Of a DNA stretch of 41,755 bases, positions 37,801 to 41,755 are shown piece by piece. The notes beneath the pieces were generated by a model. It was not told the DNA's origin, did no database searches, and was given only the letters and a program-made list of their open reading frames with translations. This DNA comes from a virus, in the IMG/VR virus record IMGVR_UViG_3300035180_000536, positions 1 through 41,755 of that record; one strand, written 5' to 3'. The stretch's first letter is position 1. Each line of letters begins with the position of its first letter. A program made the translations under genes and the position numbers.

Positions 37801-38663
37801 GCTACGGTTCTAACTCAGACCTGGCGCTCAAGCAACTGTTCAAGGACATCGTGGCTGGCACATCTGGGCTTGAGGAATCCGTCAAGAATCTGCTGCTTAC
37901 GTTCAAGGGCACTGGCGCCGAAATGGCGCAGTTCGCCACGGCGCTGACTGTGCTGCACGACTACATGAAGGCCAATGTTGTCGCGGACGGAATGAAAGCT
38001 ATCGCCGATGCAAGCATGACGCTGTTCCAGAAGTGGCAGAAAGGCGAGCAGAATGTTCGCGACCTTTCAGCGTCATTCGACGGGTCTTTGGCGTCCGCGC
38101 AGAAACTCGGAACCGCAGTACAACAGCAGTATCAGATGGAGCTGCAACTGGTGCAGCAAATCCAGCAAGCTCTGGCGAATACGCAAGCAATGTTCGGCCA
38201 GAGCATCGAGCAGGTCAAGCTCTCGGTGATGGACAATCAGCATCAGTACGAATACTGGAGCTCCGAAGCGGACAAGGCAAAGGTCCAGTTGATAAACGCG
38301 GTAGACCCGGCAGAGATCGAGCGCGCATCGCAGCGATTCAACCAGGCGACGATGGCTGCGTATAACCTGCTCAGTCCAGATCAGAAGGCGGCCGTAGCCA
38401 ATGACTTCGCAGCCGCGCTTGACGAAGCGGATAAAGCTGCCAGCGACCGATTGATGGCGGCTCAGGATCAGATCATCCAGAGCCACAAAGATATTGCGGA
38501 CGTGATACAAGGGGCGCTGGCCGACGCGGCGAGCAAAATGCAAGCAGCAGCGCAGACTCAGCTTGATGCAGCAAACACACCAGTGAAGGTGAATGTGATC
38601 GTTGACATGCTAGGTGGACCTGGAGATAGCGGGCTTACTCAATCTGTGGAGGTCGGGCCATGA
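34809..38663 (+). CDS. Tape measure protein
   Basis: 1284 residues. TIGLAVDTTGLKDGQQELDKLA at the start is typical of siphovirus tape measures. Long coiled coils fill 30-130 and 500-760. A hydrophobic, Gly/Ala-rich region (about 815-925) holds several potential membrane helices used for DNA passage into the host. The C-terminal part has more coiled coil (KVQLINAVDPAEIERASQRF). At roughly 1.5 angstrom per residue the tail should be about 190 nm long (estimate by rule of thumb). Parts of 36000-36500 are more AT-rich than neighbours. Confidence 0.92.
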   Translation: MSSDIATIGLAVDTTGLKDGQQELDKLAQGAQKAEQTAGGLRSAFAGIGDAFKEGVQSGMDAAMREMQSAALFVESARKELGIRGNQEITDAIERTRQAYETLKASGLATTSELNRAHEAMVSKIKELREEMEGASKETKGLGATTLDLASSIRLAAAAFGLYKLGSLISEAAQMNARFETMGIVMRVAGYNAGYSADEMLQYEMALRKTGISMIEARETITRMAQAQLDLSHSAELARVAQDAAVIAGINSSQAFESLVHGIQSGNVEILRTIGINVNFEESYKRLAHQLGVNKDQLTEAQKAQARMDEVLEYSTRIAGIYGEAMLTAGKQITSMKRYVDDLKVKFGETFNETLTDVVFALVHGFKEADQSLDKLSANDSLREWGKSIREILVGVAEMLNSLNTGATKFVIDMRHIATLNSIDRDFNIKKMELDKNAGPDYGLRLKQLMAESDAMRDKENQVYKEIVDTNNKGYGAVLDAAAKAEAARDKIRQGSLERERKYLESLSEIRKQYADQDIKTQQAAIKKLTEYYYPESVPGPKPKSQEITSDKAEKEYEKRVKAAKEFADKLHDETEEIGLNNVQVKMMAAARAAAKAPTDDLAKSIMKNAQAYNVASLAQEEADEQMKKEDEQLKRAQQDRKKYIEELNHHAKSIEEEVEKTQMEVEATELAEKTHTSLAVALNEVNIKRLEEMVIIKQRYGDDEAVRALQREIDARKELTTWLERKDTLDAETKAAKEAEKEWKKTAEEIERSLTDALMRGFEGGKNFAQNFAATLKNMFATLVLRPIIQPIAQNMASFTTGLFGIGASGNAAAGGLSLPSSAGQAIFGMGSLGTMSSYGLAAGTGGLLAGATQGGMLAAQTAEFGLFGASSTASALGGAAAAGAGLLGTVAAALPWVAGIIAIGSMFGLFGGKPSNKAAGGSVDLSTGALDGLWNMTGSKQASQQTMDARTAILQGVGGFGQTLTHLGGTPSVTKVGVDVGERDGIQFDLGQGMKRYGSNSDLALKQLFKDIVAGTSGLEESVKNLLLTFKGTGAEMAQFATALTVLHDYMKANVVADGMKAIADASMTLFQKWQKGEQNVRDLSASFDGSLASAQKLGTAVQQQYQMELQLVQQIQQALANTQAMFGQSIEQVKLSVMDNQHQYEYWSSEADKAKVQLINAVDPAEIERASQRFNQATMAAYNLLSPDQKAAVANDFAAALDEADKAASDRLMAAQDQIIQSHKDIADVIQGALADAASKMQAAAQTQLDAANTPVKVNVIVDMLGGPGDSGLTQSVEVGP

Positions 38664-39172
38664 GGTCGCTGACATCGGCACAGCAGGCGGCCGTGTCGGC
38701 TACCGTCACGACGCCCGGATACCTTGTTGAGATCGCATTCTCAACCGTCCTGCGGCTATCGTCTCGCGGCGACCAAACTTGGGGCGGGTACACCTGGACA
38801 GGCGGCAGGCTTGGCAGAACGTCCGGCCTGACGGCTGACGCGCGCGGCGAGCAGAAGGGACGCGTCGAGCTCATCAACTCAGACCTTGCCTACTCCGCGC
38901 TGGTGCTGTCCGAGGGCGTGTCGGATCGTGGGTGCAGAATATGGCAGTTCTATGGCGACAACCCGACCGACGCAACGCTTGTGCTGGACGGCGTTGTCAA
39001 TGACGCAGACATCGCACCGGATCGCGTCACTCTGAACATTGTCAGCGAGAATTTGCGCACATCCGTGTTCCCGCGCCGCATCATCGGGCCTGGGGCTGGA
39101 TTCAATCACCTTCGGCCGTCCGGGACGAAGATCACATGGGGCGGGCAGACTTACGTGCTGACGAGGGGTTAA
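38660..39172 (+). CDS. Tail protein, DUF2163-like hub component
   Basis: 170 residues, ATGA overlap. YLVEIAFSTVLRLSSRGDQTW, then GRVELINSDLAYSALVLSEG and ATLVLDGVVNDADIAPDRVT, match DUF2163-type distal tail or hub proteins, which have a beta-barrel. The order tape measure, this gene, small tail protein, tail tip is standard for this type of tail. Confidence 0.78.
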   Translation: MRSLTSAQQAAVSATVTTPGYLVEIAFSTVLRLSSRGDQTWGGYTWTGGRLGRTSGLTADARGEQKGRVELINSDLAYSALVLSEGVSDRGCRIWQFYGDNPTDATLVLDGVVNDADIAPDRVTLNIVSENLRTSVFPRRIIGPGAGFNHLRPSGTKITWGGQTYVLTRG

Positions 39173-39173
39173 C

Positions 39174-39503
39174 GTGGCCGCGTATCCGACATTACCGACA
39201 AGCTATCAGTCAGACCCTAAGCCGATCAAGAGCACGGCCATTGACCGAGCGGAAGATGGCACCGCGCGCGTGCGCAGCTACTTTGCATCCGACAGGGTGT
39301 CCTTCTCGATCAAGCACGAATGGCTGTCGGCATCGCAGAAGGACACTCTTGATGCCTTCTACGCAGCCAACAGGCTGCTGACGTTTGACTACACGTCGCC
39401 CGCAGACTCGGTGACGCGCACTTGTGTGTTCGCGGCGCCAATCGCTTACACGCGGCGGCCCGGCAACTATTGGGACGCAACCGTGGAGATTGAGCAGGTA
39501 TGA
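39174..39503 (+). CDS. Small distal tail protein
   Basis: 109 residues from a GTG (GAGGGG upstream). AYPTLPTSYQSDPKPIKSTA and RVSFSIKHEWLSASQKDTLD with FYAANRLLTFDY fit the small tail protein seen before the tail tip gene in related siphoviruses (tail baseplate hub/DUF2460-like neighbours). It joins the tip gene by ATGA. Confidence 0.78.
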   Translation: MAAYPTLPTSYQSDPKPIKSTAIDRAEDGTARVRSYFASDRVSFSIKHEWLSASQKDTLDAFYAANRLLTFDYTSPADSVTRTCVFAAPIAYTRRPGNYWDATVEIEQV

Positions 39504-41755
39504 GCCTCCCGGCATACCCTGGCGGCACATCCAACCAGTCATACATCAACTGGTACTTGCAGCTTGGTGGGCAGCCACAAGGTGTTGTTGCGCCGCGCGA
39601 CAACATCAACGAAACGGCCAGCACGCCAGAAGAAAGTCAGCAACAGATCGCCGCCGAGGGTGCGCCGCTGCGTGTGCTGTACGGGTCGGTATCAGTCGGT
39701 GCGCAGATCGCGGATGCTCTTGTGTATCAAGACAACCTGATCGTTGTCGCTGTGTGGGGCGAGGGTGAGATTGCTGGCATCGACTCGCTGTTGATGGACG
39801 ACAAGCCGTTGCCGGACAGCGTTGTTGTGACGCACTATCTTGGCACGCAAAGCCAGACGGTGAATGCTACTCTTGTGGCTGCCTATGCCGCGTCGAACAT
39901 CAGCTACGCTGACGCCCTGCCGGGCATCGCGTACTCGGTAATCAAGGTTCCAAATGGCGCAAGCAATGGCTTCCCTAGCTTTGTAGCACGCATCAGCGGC
40001 CGTAAGCTATACGATCCGCGCACATCCACCACAGCATACTCAGACAACCCGGCCCTTGCGCTTGCGGATTACCTGTCGAACAACACATATGGACTCGGCA
40101 AGACGGTTGATTGGTCGAGTGTGGTCGGTGTGGCGAATGATTGCGATGCGCTTGTCGGCGGCGAGAAACGCAGGCTGATCGGTCTGGTCTGCGACAATGT
40201 GGCTGGTGCGCGCGAGTGGGCGGATACGCTGCGCACATACGCAAGCGCGTTTATTGTGCAGGGTAATTCCGGCGTGCGGCTGATCTCAGATCGGCCAGGC
40301 AACAGCGTCGCCAGCTTCACAGCATCGAACATCGCGGCGAACTCGATGCGCCTGCGCAAGCTCGGCATCCAGCAGGTGCCGACAGTCATGCGCATCAACT
40401 ACACAAACACGACCAAGACGCCATGGGCGCAGGATTATGCCGAGGTGCGTGCTGCCGGCGTAGATTCTGGACTTGTCCCGCGCCGCGAGAGCACAGTGCA
40501 GTTGCCTGGCGTTCAGCGTTACTCACAGGCGTATCGCGAGGCCATCGAACGGCTCAACAAGCTCACGCTTGGCGACCTGACAATCGACTTTGATACGTTC
40601 GACGAAGCCATTGCTGTAGAGGTTGGCGACATCATCACAGTTACGCATCCTATCGGCCTGTCCTCGAAGCTCGCACGTGTTACGTCGTGCAATGCGACAA
40701 CTCCGGGCCGCTGGCATATCTCGGCTGTCGAGTATGACCCGGCCATGTATTCCGATGTTGTCGTTGCTGAACCGACCTATGCTGATACAGACTTGCCAAG
40801 CCCTGCAGCGCCGCCTGCGGTGTCTGGCGTCACGATTGTCGAGGAAGTCTATCAGCAGCAGGACGGAACATGGTCGAGTCGTTGGCGCGTCAAATGGACG
40901 GCACAAGCGTATCCGTATCTGGCCTACTACCGAGTTGAACTGTGGGCTGGGCAGACATTGATCGCAGCATCATCGGCATTTACGGCCGAGTGGGTGAGTG
41001 GCCCGATACAGGAAGGCGTGCAATACACAGTCAAGGTTGCTTCTGTGACCACGATTGGCGGCGTTGGCAACTATGCGACACAATCAGGAACGGCGCTGGG
41101 CAAGCAACTGGTGCCGGGGAACGTGCCAAGCGTGTCCGCATTCGAGGCTGGTGGGCGGGTGTATATGAGCTGGCAACCGGCCATTGACATCGACATCTGG
41201 CGCTATGAGGTGCGGTATGGCAACACGTCCGCCACATGGGACAGCGCAAAGCTCATCGACCGCGTGGACGCGCTGCGGATGACATCCGACCAAATACCAG
41301 TCGGTACATGGCGGCTGTTCGTCAAGGCGTTGGATTCGGTCGGCCAATACAGCGCAAACTCCGCGACTGTTGACGTGACTGTGACCAGCGACGCCAACTC
41401 GTTCCTGGTCGATACCTATGAGCACACGTCACCGACGCTGACCAACATGGTCGAGTATAACCTTGGCCCTACGGACGCCAGCCGCTATTTCGTGACAGAG
41501 GATGGCGTGGCGTTCGGGACGAAGTTTTCGTCTGCGCTCGGCACGTACAGCAATGCGCTTGCGACGTACCACAACAGCCTCACATCAACATGGCTTGGCG
41601 AGCCCGAGGATTTTGGGCTGTTGTTGGGCGGGCAATGGACTGGGACGGCCACGGTATCGGCGCTCAACGGCAGCATGGCAAGCTATTTAGGCTACTCTAC
41701 GGACGGCTCTACATGGACATACGCACTTGGTCTAAGCCAGAAGGTAAACGCCAGA
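39500..41755 (+). CDS. Tail tip / host-specificity protein, N-terminal and central part
   Basis: 752 codons lie here and 107 more after the circle junction (128-448). IAAEGAPLRVLYGSVSVGAQ and LVYQDNLIVVAVWGEGEI form the beginning of the tail-tip domain; FDTFDEAIAVEVGDIITVTH and LARVTSCNATTPGRWHISAV the middle hub domain. At about 440-630 two fibronectin type III-like domains follow (RWRVKWTAQAYPYLAYYRVE, YMSWQPAIDIDIWRYEVRYG). The end is a beta-rich domain. Such proteins close the tail and often decide the host. The open end at 41755 is due to linear display of a circular genome, not to truncation. Confidence 0.9.
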   Translation, partial: MSLPAYPGGTSNQSYINWYLQLGGQPQGVVAPRDNINETASTPEESQQQIAAEGAPLRVLYGSVSVGAQIADALVYQDNLIVVAVWGEGEIAGIDSLLMDDKPLPDSVVVTHYLGTQSQTVNATLVAAYAASNISYADALPGIAYSVIKVPNGASNGFPSFVARISGRKLYDPRTSTTAYSDNPALALADYLSNNTYGLGKTVDWSSVVGVANDCDALVGGEKRRLIGLVCDNVAGAREWADTLRTYASAFIVQGNSGVRLISDRPGNSVASFTASNIAANSMRLRKLGIQQVPTVMRINYTNTTKTPWAQDYAEVRAAGVDSGLVPRRESTVQLPGVQRYSQAYREAIERLNKLTLGDLTIDFDTFDEAIAVEVGDIITVTHPIGLSSKLARVTSCNATTPGRWHISAVEYDPAMYSDVVVAEPTYADTDLPSPAAPPAVSGVTIVEEVYQQQDGTWSSRWRVKWTAQAYPYLAYYRVELWAGQTLIAASSAFTAEWVSGPIQEGVQYTVKVASVTTIGGVGNYATQSGTALGKQLVPGNVPSVSAFEAGGRVYMSWQPAIDIDIWRYEVRYGNTSATWDSAKLIDRVDALRMTSDQIPVGTWRLFVKALDSVGQYSANSATVDVTVTSDANSFLVDTYEHTSPTLTNMVEYNLGPTDASRYFVTEDGVAFGTKFSSALGTYSNALATYHNSLTSTWLGEPEDFGLLLGGQWTGTATVSALNGSMASYLGYSTDGSTWTYALGLSQKVNAR
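41629..41755. repeat. Terminal overlap, right copy (circle junction)
   Basis: Second copy of bases 1-127, without any mismatch. It sits inside the tail-tip gene, in the same frame as the first copy. Confidence 0.95.

Noticed and set aside
1-41755. tRNA genes and CRISPR arrays
   Set aside because: No cloverleaf with a clear acceptor and anticodon arm and no regularly spaced identical repeats were seen by eye; a tRNAscan-SE run would be decisive for tRNAs.

Overview
The window is one complete phage genome, closed as a circle. Bases 1-127 are repeated exactly at 41629-41755, and the tail-tip gene starting at 39500 runs through that junction and finishes at 448, so the unit genome is about 41,628 bp. 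The genes describe a tailed siphovirus-type phage of a Gram-negative, probably proteobacterial, host: HK97-type head genes, a long tape measure, a frameshifted tail assembly chaperone, a GH108 endolysin, lipoproteins with lipoboxes, and a TrfB/KorA-type regulator. I found no integrase, partition gene, DNA polymerase, tRNA or CRISPR array. Lysogeny is therefore not shown, although the control region is elaborate.

Layout. One rightward late block runs from 21125 through the circle junction to 4971: terminase, portal, minor head protein, scaffold, major capsid, small virion proteins, head-tail connectors, tail tube, chaperones, tape measure, tail tip and fibre-like proteins, then lysis (holin-like, GH108 endolysin, two lipoproteins, secreted HNH nuclease). 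One leftward early block runs from about 21060 down to 5001: small membrane peptide, Cro-like protein, two winged-helix replication/regulatory proteins, DnaB helicase, Holliday-junction-type nuclease, ERF annealing protein with a YqaJ exonuclease, cytosine methyltransferase, dCMP deaminase, MazG-like pyrophosphohydrolase, SSB, ParB-like protein and TrfB/KorA-like regulator. Genes are tightly packed, mostly with ATGA/GTGA/TGATG junctions, and no stretch of more than 300 bases lacks a gene or a mobile element.

Three selfish or homing-type nuclease genes sit in the early block: two IS605-type tnpB genes without tnpA, each with a hairpin across its stop codon, and a free-standing HNH gene that has split the 5' end of the methyltransferase gene and left a duplicated fragment.

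The most unusual region is the control region at 20239-21062. Leftward promoters there, and one at 15018, share an ACC/GGT-type inverted repeat around an A/T tract. A 130-base leader upstream of the gene starting at 20238 can form either of two long mutually exclusive helices, one of which buries that gene's ribosome binding site, like an on/off RNA switch. A rightward promoter and intrinsic terminator predict a short RNA antisense to the start of the Cro-like gene, similar in layout to lambda OOP. All functional statements are from reading sequence; no database search or folding program was run.
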